Positions 16,766-24,976 of a stretch of DNA of 64,000 bases are shown here, piece by piece. How positions within the stretch are numbered: position 1 is the first letter of the stretch; each line of letters opens with the position of its first letter. Source of the stretch: Phenylobacterium koreense. Its GTDB lineage: Bacteria; Pseudomonadota; Alphaproteobacteria; Caulobacterales; Caulobacteraceae. Location: assembly GCF_040545335.1 (NCBI RefSeq), contig NZ_JBEPLU010000002.1, positions 248,001 to 312,000 of the forward strand. Reading direction: 5' to 3'. Made by a program: the position numbers and the translations under genes. The notes under the pieces are model-generated. The model saw only the letters and a program-made list of their open reading frames with translations, ran no database searches and was not told the DNA's origin.

Positions 16766-18045
16766 TAGCGGCGAGCGGGTCCGAACCTTCGCCAGAGCGC
16801 AAAGCCGGCCGCCACAAGACACCCGACAACGATCCCCGCAGTAAGATCGTGCAGGAGCGTGACGGCGAAGGTGGCGATGACGACGGCCGCCGTGCGCCAC
16901 TGGCCGAGCAGACGCGCGAACTCGGCCCTCTCGGCCATGTTCCAGCAGACCACCAGCAGCACGCCCGCCAACGCGGCCAGCGGCACGTACCCGGCCAGCG
17001 GCGCGGCCACGAGCAGGAAACCCAGCAGGAACGCCGAGTGCAGAATGCCGGAGACCGGAGTGCGCGCGCCGGCGCGAACGTTCGTGGCCGTGCGCGCGAT
17101 GGTTCCTGTGACACTGACCCCGCCAACCAGCGCAGACGCCACGTTTGCTGCGCCCTGGGCGATCAGTTCCATGTTCGAGCGATGCTTGCGGCCGGTCATG
17201 GCGTCGGCGACCTTCGCCGACAGGAGGCTCTCGATCGCCCCGAGAAGCGTGAAGGACACCGCCGCTGGCGCAAGGCGCATCACCGACGTCGGATCGAGCG
17301 GAGGCAGGGCCGGCGCCAACAGGCCGTGGGGAAGGGCGCCGAAACGACTGCCGATGGTCTCGACCGGGAGGCGCAAGGCCCATGCGACGGCCGACGTCGC
17401 GATGACCGCGATCAGCATGCCAGGCCAGGTCGGCCGCAGGCGGCGAAGGCCCAGGATGATCGCGACCGTGCTCATGCCCAGCGCCAGCGCGGTGAGGTTG
17501 AGCGTCGGCAGCGCCGCGCCCAGCGCCGCAAGCTTGGGAAGGAATGCGCCAGGCTCGGCGCCTTTCAGATGGAGGCCCGCGAAATCCTTCAACTGACTGG
17601 CGGCGATCACTGCCGCGATGCCGCAGGTGAAGCTCACTGTCACCGTGTGGGGCATATATCGAATGAGCGCCCCTATGCGGATTGCGCCGAGCGCCATGAG
17701 CATGAGCCCCGACAGCATTACGGCGGTGAGGAGGCCAGAAACGCCGTATTGGGCCACGGTGGAGGCGACCAGGACGATGAAGGCGCCTGCAGGCCCCCCG
17801 ATCTGCACCCGGCTGCCGCCAAGCGCGGAAACCACGAAGCCGCCGACGATCGCCGCGTAAAGCCCGCGCTCGGGCGAGACACCTGAGGCGACGGCGATGG
17901 CCATGGACAACGGTAGAGCCACGATCGCCACGGTGAGCCCGGCAGCTGCGTCAGCTCTGAAGGCGGCAAGGCTGTAGCCCTCGGCAAGTGTGGTCGCCAA
18001 TTTCGGGCGAACCAGATGAGCCGTGGAAGCGCCGCCGTCTGGCAC
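16762..18045 (-). CDS. SulP-family anion transporter without a STAS domain
   Basis: A 427-residue membrane protein of the SLC26/SulP family (sulfate, bicarbonate or other anions). The family signatures are DAAAGLTVAIVALPLSMAIA, GGSRVQIGGPAGAFIVLV and IAQGAANVASALVGGVSVTG. The sequence stops right after the last helix (AGFALWRRFGPARRY), so the cytoplasmic STAS domain of about 110-150 residues that normally follows is missing; there is no decayed STAS sequence in the convergent region. The start is GTG 18045, 3 nt after the XRE gene, so the two form an operon. Confidence 0.88.
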   Translation of the reverse strand: MPDGGASTAHLVRPKLATTLAEGYSLAAFRADAAAGLTVAIVALPLSMAIAVASGVSPERGLYAAIVGGFVVSALGGSRVQIGGPAGAFIVLVASTVAQYGVSGLLTAVMLSGLMLMALGAIRIGALIRYMPHTVTVSFTCGIAAVIAASQLKDFAGLHLKGAEPGAFLPKLAALGAALPTLNLTALALGMSTVAIILGLRRLRPTWPGMLIAVIATSAVAWALRLPVETIGSRFGALPHGLLAPALPPLDPTSVMRLAPAAVSFTLLGAIESLLSAKVADAMTGRKHRSNMELIAQGAANVASALVGGVSVTGTIARTATNVRAGARTPVSGILHSAFLLGFLLVAAPLAGYVPLAALAGVLLVVCWNMAERAEFARLLGQWRTAAVVIATFAVTLLHDLTAGIVVGCLVAAGFALWRRFGPARRY

Positions 18046-18048
18046 GTC

Positions 18049-18348
18049 TTAGGCCTCCACGGTCTCGCGCCGCGACCTCGTTGTCCGCGGCTCCGGCTCG
18101 GCTGGATCGCGAAGCCGGACCCCGAGACCGCCGCCCGCGCTTACGCGGTGCTCTCTAATCAACTCGATCCCGTCGCGCTCAAGGGCCGCGACCACCTTGG
18201 TCAGGGTTTCCACAACGCCGCGGACGTAACCCTCGCTTGCCTCCATCCTCTGTATGGTCGGCAAGGAAACGCCAGCTCGAGCGGCGAGGGTGCGTTGGTC
18301 GATGCCCAGCAGGGCCCGGGCCGCACGCAACTGAGGAGGCGTCAGCAT
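18049..18348 (-). CDS. XRE-family helix-turn-helix regulator of the sulP operon
   Basis: A small DNA-binding protein of 99 residues. The helix-turn-helix covers about 3-55 (LTPPQLRAARALLGIDQRTL, ARAGVSLPTIQRMEAS), followed by a short Arg-rich tail. The start is ATG 18348; an in-frame ATG at 18369 lies between the promoter boxes and is therefore unlikely. There is no ribosome site before either ATG, and the promoter position predicts a leaderless or nearly leaderless message. It sits 3 nt upstream of sulP and probably regulates it (inference from pairing). Confidence 0.82.
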   Translation of the reverse strand: MLTPPQLRAARALLGIDQRTLAARAGVSLPTIQRMEASEGYVRGVVETLTKVVAALERDGIELIREHRVSAGGGLGVRLRDPAEPEPRTTRSRRETVEA

Positions 18349-18356
18349 AGACGATG

Positions 18357-18385
18357 ATGTATTTTGCATCAGTTGTGATGGTCAA
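18357..18385 (-). promoter_or_regulatory. Sigma-70-like promoter of the XRE-sulP operon
   Basis: On the minus strand TTGACC (18385-18380) and ATACAT (18362-18357) are separated by 17 nt. Transcription should begin about 7 nt further on, at or next to ATG 18348. Confidence 0.6.
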
Positions 18386-18551
18386 GCCCCAAGCGGTCGC
18401 CGCGCCATACGGTCGCAAGAAACCTCGGCGACCGGTCCGCCATGCAGGCGAGGCCCCCTTGCAGCAGTGAACTGCGAGGAACAGGGCCTGCTTAAGTCGC
18501 CAGTGGGCGATCAACCCGTACGGGCGAGGTTTCCGTCACGTATCGCGATTT

Positions 18552-18621
18552 AGTCGTCGAACGACTGGCGTCGCTAAATATAGCGATCACCTACCACCTA
18601 AAGGAGACCTCAATATAGGTG
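18552..18621. repeat. Three consecutive inverted repeats upstream of the PEP-CTERM gene
   Basis: The 365-nt gap before the PEP-CTERM gene (18370-18734) contains three dyads in 70 nt: AGTCGT-CGA-ACGACT (18552-18566), TCGCTA-AATA-TAGCGA (18571-18586) and CACCTA-N15-TAGGTG (18595-18621). The stretch is clearly more AT-rich than its surroundings. They could be operators or RNA hairpins in a long leader. I see no sigma-54 -24/-12 pair. GGAGG at 18725-18729 is the ribosome site of the gene. Confidence 0.55.
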
Positions 18622-18734
18622 ATAGGCGAATATTGGAATGCGCAACATTCACAGGTTGAAATTAAGAAGTTGCCTCATTAACCCTCCGGCGCGCATTCTG
18701 ACGAACGGCGTTATCCCAAAGGCTGGAGGCTGTT

Positions 18735-19592
18735 ATGAAGAAGCTGCTTTTCGTCGCCGCTTGCGCTGCCGCCATGTTGACGGCTGCCCCCGCTGGAGCG
18801 GCTGTGACCCTGCAGATCGTCGATAGTTTCGCGAGGCCCAACGCCTTTGGCCTCGCCTACGACGGCGCCAACATCTGGTGGAGCAACAGCAGCGGCACGA
18901 TCCACGAGATGACCACTGCCGGGGTCGACACCGGCAAGTCGGTTCAGGGACCCTATTGGTCCGCTCTCGCCTATAACGGCGCGAACTCCAAGCTCGTCGT
19001 GATGCAGGGCGCCAACACCATATCCTTCGACCGTCCAGGCGCGGCGGGGATGAACTATGCGAGCCTGAATCCCACGATCACGGGGGTGGCCGGCGGCTAT
19101 GGCGGCCTGATCGACGGCCTGGATGTCCAGGGATCGACCCTGTGGTGGTCGCCCGATGTCGACAAGGTCTACCATTCGCCGGTCGATGGAAGCGGCGCCC
19201 GCACGGAATTCCTTGGAGGCGCGGGCGGATATTCGGGGGTCGAGTACCTCACCGCCGGCGCCACGGACTACATTATCGTGGTCAATGATGCGAGCAGCCC
19301 TCGGAGGCTCTGCATACATCAGACAAACGCGGCCGAGGTGGGATGCTCGACCTTGCCCAACAGCCGCTATGAAGACCTCGCCTTCGATGGACGATATCTC
19401 TATGCGGCCGATTTCTTCGGACACCGCATCGACAAGATCGATCTGCTCGTCGATGGCGGATCGATCTTCGTTCCCCCGGGCAGCGCCGTTCCCGAGCCGT
19501 CGACCTGGGCCATGATGATCGTCGGGCTCGCCGGCCTCGGCGCCATGCTTCGCCGGACCGGCCGCAGGACGCTTATGCAGCGGACGTGCTAG
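18735..19592 (+). CDS. PEP-CTERM (PEPxxWA) sorting-signal protein
   Basis: A 285-residue exported protein. It has an N-terminal signal peptide (KKLLFVAACAAAMLTAAPAGA), a middle region rich in Gly, Asn and aromatic residues with repeated short strands (FGLAYDGANIWWSNSSG, ALAYNGANSKLVVMQGAN, LDVQGSTLWWSPDVDKVYHS) suggestive of a beta-propeller, and a C-terminal sorting signal. That signal is PEPSTWAMM from residue 253, a hydrophobic helix, then an Arg-rich end. PEP-CTERM tails are cut and anchored by exosortase, usually in extracellular-polysaccharide-producing bacteria; no exosortase gene lies in this window. The binding target of the propeller-like part is unknown. Confidence 0.85.
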   Translation: MKKLLFVAACAAAMLTAAPAGAAVTLQIVDSFARPNAFGLAYDGANIWWSNSSGTIHEMTTAGVDTGKSVQGPYWSALAYNGANSKLVVMQGANTISFDRPGAAGMNYASLNPTITGVAGGYGGLIDGLDVQGSTLWWSPDVDKVYHSPVDGSGARTEFLGGAGGYSGVEYLTAGATDYIIVVNDASSPRRLCIHQTNAAEVGCSTLPNSRYEDLAFDGRYLYAADFFGHRIDKIDLLVDGGSIFVPPGSAVPEPSTWAMMIVGLAGLGAMLRRTGRRTLMQRTC

Positions 19593-19742
19593 CACTGCTT
19601 GCTGATCTGGAGCGTAGGAAACCGGGCAGGGGCCGTGCGAACGTCCCGCCCGGCGGTCGCAGCGACGTTGCATTCCGGTGCGCTTCACGTTCCAGTGGCC
19701 ATGCCGAGCATGAGCCGACCGGCAATCCGCAAGGGGGAGCGA

Positions 19743-20141
19743 ATGACCGTTCGGACAGGCAGTTGTCTCTGTGGCGCGAGAGCTTACGAGATCGATGGCG
19801 ACATCGATGGCGTCTGGGTCTGCCACTGTTCACTGTGCCGAAAAGCTTCCGGTTCGAACGGAAACTGGATTCTGATTGTCCCGCGGGATCGCTTTCGATG
19901 GATGAAGGGAGAGCATCACGCCGTCACCTTCGCACTGCGCCCGACCTACACGATCACTCGCTGCAAGACCTGCGGCACGCCGCTCCCAGCCGAGTTGGAC
20001 GCGCGGAATGTCTACGTCACGGCCGGAACGCTCGATGTGCCGCTCGGCAAGGGCGTTCGAACGCACCTGTTCTGCGCTTCGAGGGCAGATTGGGATAGTG
20101 ATGAGCCTGACGCCCGATTTTTCGATGAGCGTGCGGGTTGA
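19743..20141 (+). CDS. GFA-family zinc protein (glutathione-dependent formaldehyde-activating enzyme/Mss4 fold)
   Basis: A 132-residue protein with the zinc-binding cysteines of the GFA family: GSCLCGARAYEI at the N terminus, VCHCSLCRKASGS and CKTCGTPLPAEL. Members of this fold bind zinc and some are linked to S-hydroxymethylglutathione formation; the substrate of most family members, including this one, is unknown. ATG 19743 follows AGGGGGAG; the open frame to 19599 has no family similarity. The 150 nt before it hold a GC-rich imperfect hairpin (about 19620-19655) but no T-tract. Confidence 0.85.
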   Translation: MTVRTGSCLCGARAYEIDGDIDGVWVCHCSLCRKASGSNGNWILIVPRDRFRWMKGEHHAVTFALRPTYTITRCKTCGTPLPAELDARNVYVTAGTLDVPLGKGVRTHLFCASRADWDSDEPDARFFDERAG

Positions 20142-20158
20142 CCGCGCCAAGCAGCGCC

Positions 20159-20177
20159 ATATTATTTCTGATAATAT
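20159..20177. repeat. AT-rich palindrome between convergent genes
   Basis: ATATTAT-TTCTG-ATAATAT, a perfect 7-bp inverted repeat, lies between the GFA and YitT-family stop codons. It may contribute to bidirectional termination, but it lacks the GC-rich stem of a classical terminator. Confidence 0.35.
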
Positions 20178-20211
20178 TCCTTAGGCGATGAACGACTTAG
20201 CCAAGGGTGAC

Positions 20212-20874
20212 TCACCCCATGTACCGCCCCGGCCTGTGGTTGGTGAGCAGCACGACGCTCAGCACGGCCGTACTGATCACGGAGTAAGCAACCGCCCGAG
20301 GTCCGATCACCGCCAGGGCTGACAGTACAATCAGCCCGTCGGCAATGAACTGCGTGACTCCGGCCGGGATATGTCGGCGCTCGTGCAGATAGATGATCAG
20401 CACACCAAGGCCGCCAACGCTGGCGTGATGGCGAATGACCGCCAGGATGCCGACTCCGCAGAGCGCGCCGCCAAATGCGGCCGCAAATAGCGGATGGATG
20501 TCGTCGAGCGTGACGAGCTGCGGAAAGACCAGCGAGAAAATCACCAAGAACGCCGACACCAGCAGCGACTTGAGCGTGAACGGCCAGCCCAGCGTGCGCT
20601 GTCCAAACACGAAGAACGGCAGGCTCAGCAGCATGAACAGCACGCCGACGTTCATCTGCGTCAAGTAGGACAGGTTCAGCGCCAGTCCGGCCATCCCTCC
20701 GACAACCAGGCCGGCGCTCTTGAGCATCAGCAGCCCGAACGCGGTTAACGCCGACCCGGTGACAAGCGCCAGCCCGTCCTCGTACCAGGCATGAGAGACG
20801 TCGATTGTGCTGCTCACCACGCCAAGCCGACCCGAGAATCCCGCCGGCGGCGGGTATGGGCAGCACGTTAGCAT
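20212..20874 (-). CDS. YitT-family (DUF161) membrane protein
   Basis: A 220-residue protein with about five or six hydrophobic helices. YitT-family features are the early LTAFGLLMLKSAGLVVGGMAGLALNLSYLT, FVFGQRTLGWPFTLKSL, FAAAFGGALCGVGIL and HHASVGGLGVLIIYLHERRHIPAGVTQF. The function of the family is not established. The start is uncertain: ATG 20874 gives the full frame, but GTG 20820 or 20817, just before SSTIDVSHAWYEDG, would remove an odd Cys/Pro-rich leader. No clear ribosome site favours either. It converges on the GFA gene. Confidence 0.75.
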   Translation of the reverse strand: MLTCCPYPPPAGFSGRLGVVSSTIDVSHAWYEDGLALVTGSALTAFGLLMLKSAGLVVGGMAGLALNLSYLTQMNVGVLFMLLSLPFFVFGQRTLGWPFTLKSLLVSAFLVIFSLVFPQLVTLDDIHPLFAAAFGGALCGVGILAVIRHHASVGGLGVLIIYLHERRHIPAGVTQFIADGLIVLSALAVIGPRAVAYSVISTAVLSVVLLTNHRPGRYMG

Positions 20875-21016
20875 GCGTTCGACGTCCTGCTATTGCGCTA
20901 GATCAAGCGCGCGGCGGCCGTACTGACGAAGATTGGCGCGCCCGCCCGCGTCCAGCGTCAACGGATGATTGTGACAGTGCGTCCCGAGCCGCCGACGGAA
21001 CCAGCCGTGCCGCCGC

Positions 21017-21706
21017 CTATCCCATCCAACGATAGCCGACGCCCGGTTCGGTGAGGATCAGCGTCGGCTGGGCCGGGTCCGGCTCGATCTTCTGGCGAAG
21101 CTGGCCGACGAAGACCCGCAGGTACTGCACGTCATGCTCGTGCGCCGGACCCCAGACGGCGGTCAGGAGCTGCTTATGGGTCACCACCTTGCCCGCGCCC
21201 CTCACGAGTTGGGCCAGGAGATCGTACTCCCGCGGCGAAAGGCGAATGACTTCACCGGCGCGGGTGACTAGGCGTTTCACAAGATCGACGGTCAGATCCC
21301 CCGTCGTGACGATCGGCTCTGCCCCCTCGTCCCGCAGCCGGTGACGGAGCGCGACCCTAAGCCTCGCCAGCAATTCGCCGACGCCGAAAGGCTTTTCGAC
21401 GTAATCGTCGGCGCCGAGATCCAATGCGTCGATCTTCTCGGTCTCCTTGTCCCGCGCCGAGAGGATCAAGATTGGCCCAGCGTAGAAGGCACGGGCTTTC
21501 ACCAAGGCCTCCTTGCCGTCCAGGTCCGGCAGGCCGAGGTCGAGAACGACAGCGTCCGGCGCCTTGCGGGCGATTTCCTTGAGCCCCTGGGCCGCGGTGT
21601 CGGCGCGAACAGGTTCATAGCCGGCCGCATCGAGGGCCGGCGACAGGAACCGATGGATCTGCGGCTCGTCGTCGATGACCAGGATGCGGGGGCGATAGTC
21701 CGTCAT
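21017..21706 (-). CDS. kdpE: KdpE response regulator
   Basis: The cytoplasmic regulator that activates kdp transcription. In 229 residues it has an OmpR-type receiver (RILVIDDEPQIHRFL, phospho-acceptor Asp56 in VVLDLGLPDLDG, Lys in GADDYVEKPFG) and a winged-helix DNA-binding domain (RLSPREYDLLAQLVRGAGKVVTHKQLL, QYLRVFVGQLRQKIE). The QLRQKIE ending is characteristic of KdpE. It is the last gene of the operon and its ATG overlaps the kdpD stop. Confidence 0.95.
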   Translation of the reverse strand: MTDYRPRILVIDDEPQIHRFLSPALDAAGYEPVRADTAAQGLKEIARKAPDAVVLDLGLPDLDGKEALVKARAFYAGPILILSARDKETEKIDALDLGADDYVEKPFGVGELLARLRVALRHRLRDEGAEPIVTTGDLTVDLVKRLVTRAGEVIRLSPREYDLLAQLVRGAGKVVTHKQLLTAVWGPAHEHDVQYLRVFVGQLRQKIEPDPAQPTLILTEPGVGYRWMG

Positions 21707-24378
21707 AGGAGGCCGACAGGCGTCGCCCGCTCCTTCGGCAAGCTGATCAGAATGCGTGTGCCGCGGCCATCGTGGATCGGCGAGGCGGCGGCGATCCGGC
21801 CGCGCATCGCCTCAACGAAGCCCTTTGAGATGGCGAGGCCGAGGCCGGCCCCCTTCCCCCGATCGGTCGACTCGTCCATGCGCCGGAATTTCTCGAACAC
21901 ACGCTCCAGCTCGGACGTGGGGATGCCCCTCCCCTCGTCCTCGATGCTGATCACCACGTTGTTGCGGTCCTCATAGGCCGCGATCTCGATCTTGGCGCCG
22001 TCAGGGCTGTAGGCGATGGCGTTTTCCAGGATGTTCACCAGCGCCTGCTCCAGCAACGACGGGTCGGCCATCACCATGGTGACCTTGTCGGGGAAGTCCC
22101 ACACGACTCGCCGGTTTTCCAGCCGCCGCCGCACGCGATCGACCGCCGCGCGCAGGACGTCGCGTACATCGCTCCACTCCCGCCGCGTCACCAGGGCTCC
22201 GCCCTCCAGCCGGGTCATGTCGAGAAGGTCGCCGACATAGCGATTGAGCCGCTCGGCCTCCTCCCGGATCGAGAGCAGGAGGTCGTCGCGGACCTTGGGT
22301 TGCAGGGTCTTGCCGTAGTCGATCAGCGTCGTGGCCGACCCCAGCACCGTCGAGAGCGGGGTGCGAAGATCGTGGCTGACCGAATTCAGGAGAGCTGATC
22401 GGACTTGGTCGGTCCGGCGCAGAGCCTCGGCGTCGGCGGCGACAGCCGCCAACTCGGCGCGCTCAAGCGCCACGGCCCCTTGGTCGAGCAGGGACGCCAC
22501 GAAGCGCTCCCCCTCCTCCGTCGCGACGGCCGCCGGTTCAACACCGACCACCCCCGCCCTCGACTTAACCCCCTGTAGCGGACGGAAGGTCCAGCCGACA
22601 TTGGGCATGGTGCCGGTGCCGGCGCCGGCCGCCTCCCCTTTCTCCCAGGCCCATCGCGCCGCAGCCATGTCTCCCGCCGACAGGGCCGGTCTCGTGGGCG
22701 CCGCGGCCGCGAGGAACAGGTCTTCGCTCTGTGGCGTCAGGACGACGGCCTTGCAGCCTGTGGCCGCGGCGAGTTGTTCGGCCAGGGCGGCCGCCGCCTC
22801 ATCAGCCTTGGCCGCCGAGGACAGCCTGCGCGTCGAGGCCAGGACGGCGGCGATGGCCGAGGCCCGGCGAGCCACCGCACGCGTCTGGTCGCGCACCCGC
22901 CCGGTCAGCCAGCCGGTCGTCATCGCGACGGCGAAGAACACCACGAAGGTCAGCACGTCGGCGGCCTGGCCGATGCGCATGGTCAGTCGCGGCTCCAGAA
23001 AGAAGAAGTTGTAGGCGAAGGCCGACGCCGCCGCCGCCAGCACCGCCGGCCACAGGCCGAACGCCAGGCCGGAGATCAGCACGCTCAGCATGAAGACCAT
23101 TGCGAGCTTGCCGCTCTCGACATGGGCGTCGATCAGCCACGAAATTCCAACCGCGAGCGCAACCAGCGCCATCGCGCCGGCGTGGCCGCTCCAGGGCATG
23201 TCGTGCAGGTCGCGTCGCGGCTTCGGCTCGGGTTCATGGCCTTCGGCGGTTTCAGTGATGACATGCAGCGCGGCGCCGTCCGCCTCCCCAAGCAAGGCGT
23301 TGATCAGGTTGCGACGGAAGGGATTGCGGCGTGTGCGCGCGGTCTTGCCGACGACGATCTGCGTCGTGTTGTTGCGCCGGCCGTAATCGAGCACGGTCGC
23401 GACCAGATCATCCCCCGTCAAGGTAATGACCGAGCCGCCGAGCTGTTCGGCAAGCTTCAGCGCATCGCGCAGCTTCTGAGCCTGGACCGCGGAGATCACC
23501 GGCGCGTTCGGCCGTTCTACGTGGGCGACGGTCCAGGGTGCGTCCATCATCATGTCGGACAATCGCCGGCCCGCGCGAACCAGGCTGCTGGCCATGGTGT
23601 CCGGACCGACCAACACCAGGATCCGCTCGCCGGCGGCCCACGGCCCCTCCACGCCAGCGCGCTTCATGGCGCCGATAAGCTGATCATCGACGGCCTGGGC
23701 GGCGCGGCGCAGGACCAGTTCGCGAAGCGCCGTCAGGTTCTCGATCTTGAAGAACCGGTCAGCCGCCAGCCGGGCGGTCTCCGGCACGTAGACCTTGCCC
23801 TCCGCCATCCGCTCGCGGAGTTCGGCCGGAGTGATGTCGATCAGCTCGATCTCGTCCGCGCGGGAGAGCGCCAGATCCGGCACCGTCTCTCGCTGACGCA
23901 CGCCGGTGATCTTCCAGACCACGTCCACCAGGCTTTCGAGGTGCTGGACGTTCAGGGTCGTCCAGACGTCGATGCCCGCCCGCAGCAGTTCCTCGATGTC
24001 CTGCCAGCGCTTGGGGTGCCGCGAGCCGGGCGCGTTGGAGTGCGCATACTCGTCGACGAGCAGCAACTCGGGCTTGCGCGCCAATGCGGCGTCCAGATCG
24101 AACTCCAGCAGCGTGCGACCACGATGCTCGACCGGCTTGCGAGGCATCACGTCGAGGCCGCGCAGCAGCGACTGAGTTTCCTTGCGGCCATGCGTCTCGA
24201 CAAGGCCGACAACGACATCGCCGCCCTCGGCCTTTCGGCGTCGGGCGGCGCGCAGCATCTCGTAAGTCTTGCCGACCCCCGGCGACATGCCGAGGAAGAC
24301 CTTCAGACGTCCCTGGCCGTGAGAGGCTGCGGCCAGGAGCGCATCGGGGTCGGGCCTGCGGGGCTCTTCACCAGTCAT
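21703..24378 (-). CDS. kdpD: KdpD potassium/turgor sensor histidine kinase
   Basis: A sensor kinase of 891 residues, the usual length. It opens with the KdpD domain containing the P-loop GMSPGVGKTYEML and DEYAHSN, followed by a universal-stress-protein domain (RILVLVGPDTMASSLVRAG). Four closely spaced membrane helices lie at about 400-495, then a GAF-like region. The kinase core has the H-box SVSHDLRTPLS (His669), NILENAIAYS, EDEGRGIP and GAGLGLAI. With KdpE it induces the high-affinity potassium pump when K+ is low. It overlaps kdpC and kdpE by 4 nt on each side. Confidence 0.96.
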   Translation of the reverse strand: MTGEEPRRPDPDALLAAASHGQGRLKVFLGMSPGVGKTYEMLRAARRRKAEGGDVVVGLVETHGRKETQSLLRGLDVMPRKPVEHRGRTLLEFDLDAALARKPELLLVDEYAHSNAPGSRHPKRWQDIEELLRAGIDVWTTLNVQHLESLVDVVWKITGVRQRETVPDLALSRADEIELIDITPAELRERMAEGKVYVPETARLAADRFFKIENLTALRELVLRRAAQAVDDQLIGAMKRAGVEGPWAAGERILVLVGPDTMASSLVRAGRRLSDMMMDAPWTVAHVERPNAPVISAVQAQKLRDALKLAEQLGGSVITLTGDDLVATVLDYGRRNNTTQIVVGKTARTRRNPFRRNLINALLGEADGAALHVITETAEGHEPEPKPRRDLHDMPWSGHAGAMALVALAVGISWLIDAHVESGKLAMVFMLSVLISGLAFGLWPAVLAAAASAFAYNFFFLEPRLTMRIGQAADVLTFVVFFAVAMTTGWLTGRVRDQTRAVARRASAIAAVLASTRRLSSAAKADEAAAALAEQLAAATGCKAVVLTPQSEDLFLAAAAPTRPALSAGDMAAARWAWEKGEAAGAGTGTMPNVGWTFRPLQGVKSRAGVVGVEPAAVATEEGERFVASLLDQGAVALERAELAAVAADAEALRRTDQVRSALLNSVSHDLRTPLSTVLGSATTLIDYGKTLQPKVRDDLLLSIREEAERLNRYVGDLLDMTRLEGGALVTRREWSDVRDVLRAAVDRVRRRLENRRVVWDFPDKVTMVMADPSLLEQALVNILENAIAYSPDGAKIEIAAYEDRNNVVISIEDEGRGIPTSELERVFEKFRRMDESTDRGKGAGLGLAISKGFVEAMRGRIAAASPIHDGRGTRILISLPKERATPVGLL

Positions 24379-24965
24379 CGCGGCGGAGGTTGCATCCTGC
24401 CGAAGGCCGCGTCGAGCGCCAGGTTGGTCTCCAGCACGTTCACGCGGGGCTGGCCGAGAACGCCAGCGGTGCGCCCGACGACCTGCCGGTCGATGACCTG
24501 CTGGACGCGGTCAACAGGCGCGCCTCGCGCCTGCGCGATCCGAGCCGCCTGAAGCCTGGCGAAGGCCGGGGAGATTTCCGGGTCGAGCCCCGAACCCGAG
24601 GCGGTTACGGCATCGGCGGGAATCTCCGCTCCAGCCGCTTCCGGCCGCAGCGCGTCGGCTCGTTCCTTCACCGCCGCGATCAGGTCCTCACTCATCGGGC
24701 CGAGATTGGAGCCCGAGGACGACGAGGCGTCATAGCCATCGCTGCCAGCCGCCGAGGGACGGCCATGCAGGTAGGCCGGGCTGGTGAAGTTCTGCCCGAC
24801 GAAGGCCGAACCCACGACGTGGCCGTCGCGACGGATGAGGCTGCCGCCGGCTTGGCTAGGCATCAGCCCCTGCGCGATGCCGGTGATGGCGAACGGATAG
24901 GCCACGCCCAGGATCAGGGTGAAGAGGCCCATGGAGACGAGGGCCGGTCGTATTAGAGCAATCAT
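24375..24965 (-). CDS. kdpC: KdpC subunit of the potassium-transporting ATPase
   Basis: KdpC is a single-span subunit that stabilises the KdpA-KdpB complex. The 196-residue protein has an N-terminal helix (ALVSMGLFTLILGVAYPFAITGIAQ), then the conserved GSLIRRDGHVVGSAFVGQNFTSPAYLHGRPS, SSSSGSNLGP, PADAVTASGSGLDPEISPAFA and the C-terminal VNVLETNLALD. It lies 11 nt after the porin-like gene instead of directly after kdpB, and overlaps kdpD by 4 nt. Confidence 0.95.
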   Translation of the reverse strand: MIALIRPALVSMGLFTLILGVAYPFAITGIAQGLMPSQAGGSLIRRDGHVVGSAFVGQNFTSPAYLHGRPSAAGSDGYDASSSSGSNLGPMSEDLIAAVKERADALRPEAAGAEIPADAVTASGSGLDPEISPAFARLQAARIAQARGAPVDRVQQVIDRQVVGRTAGVLGQPRVNVLETNLALDAAFGRMQPPPR

Positions 24966-24976
24966 GGAGGCGCTCC

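Noticed and set aside
18638..18826. 62-codon frame overlapping the start of the PEP-CTERM gene
   Set aside because: It overlaps the signal-peptide region in another frame, has no ribosome site and no recognisable features.
22774..24552. 592-codon forward open frame opposite kdpD
   Set aside because: Antisense shadow of kdpD with His/Arg/Gln-rich low-complexity translation and no motif.
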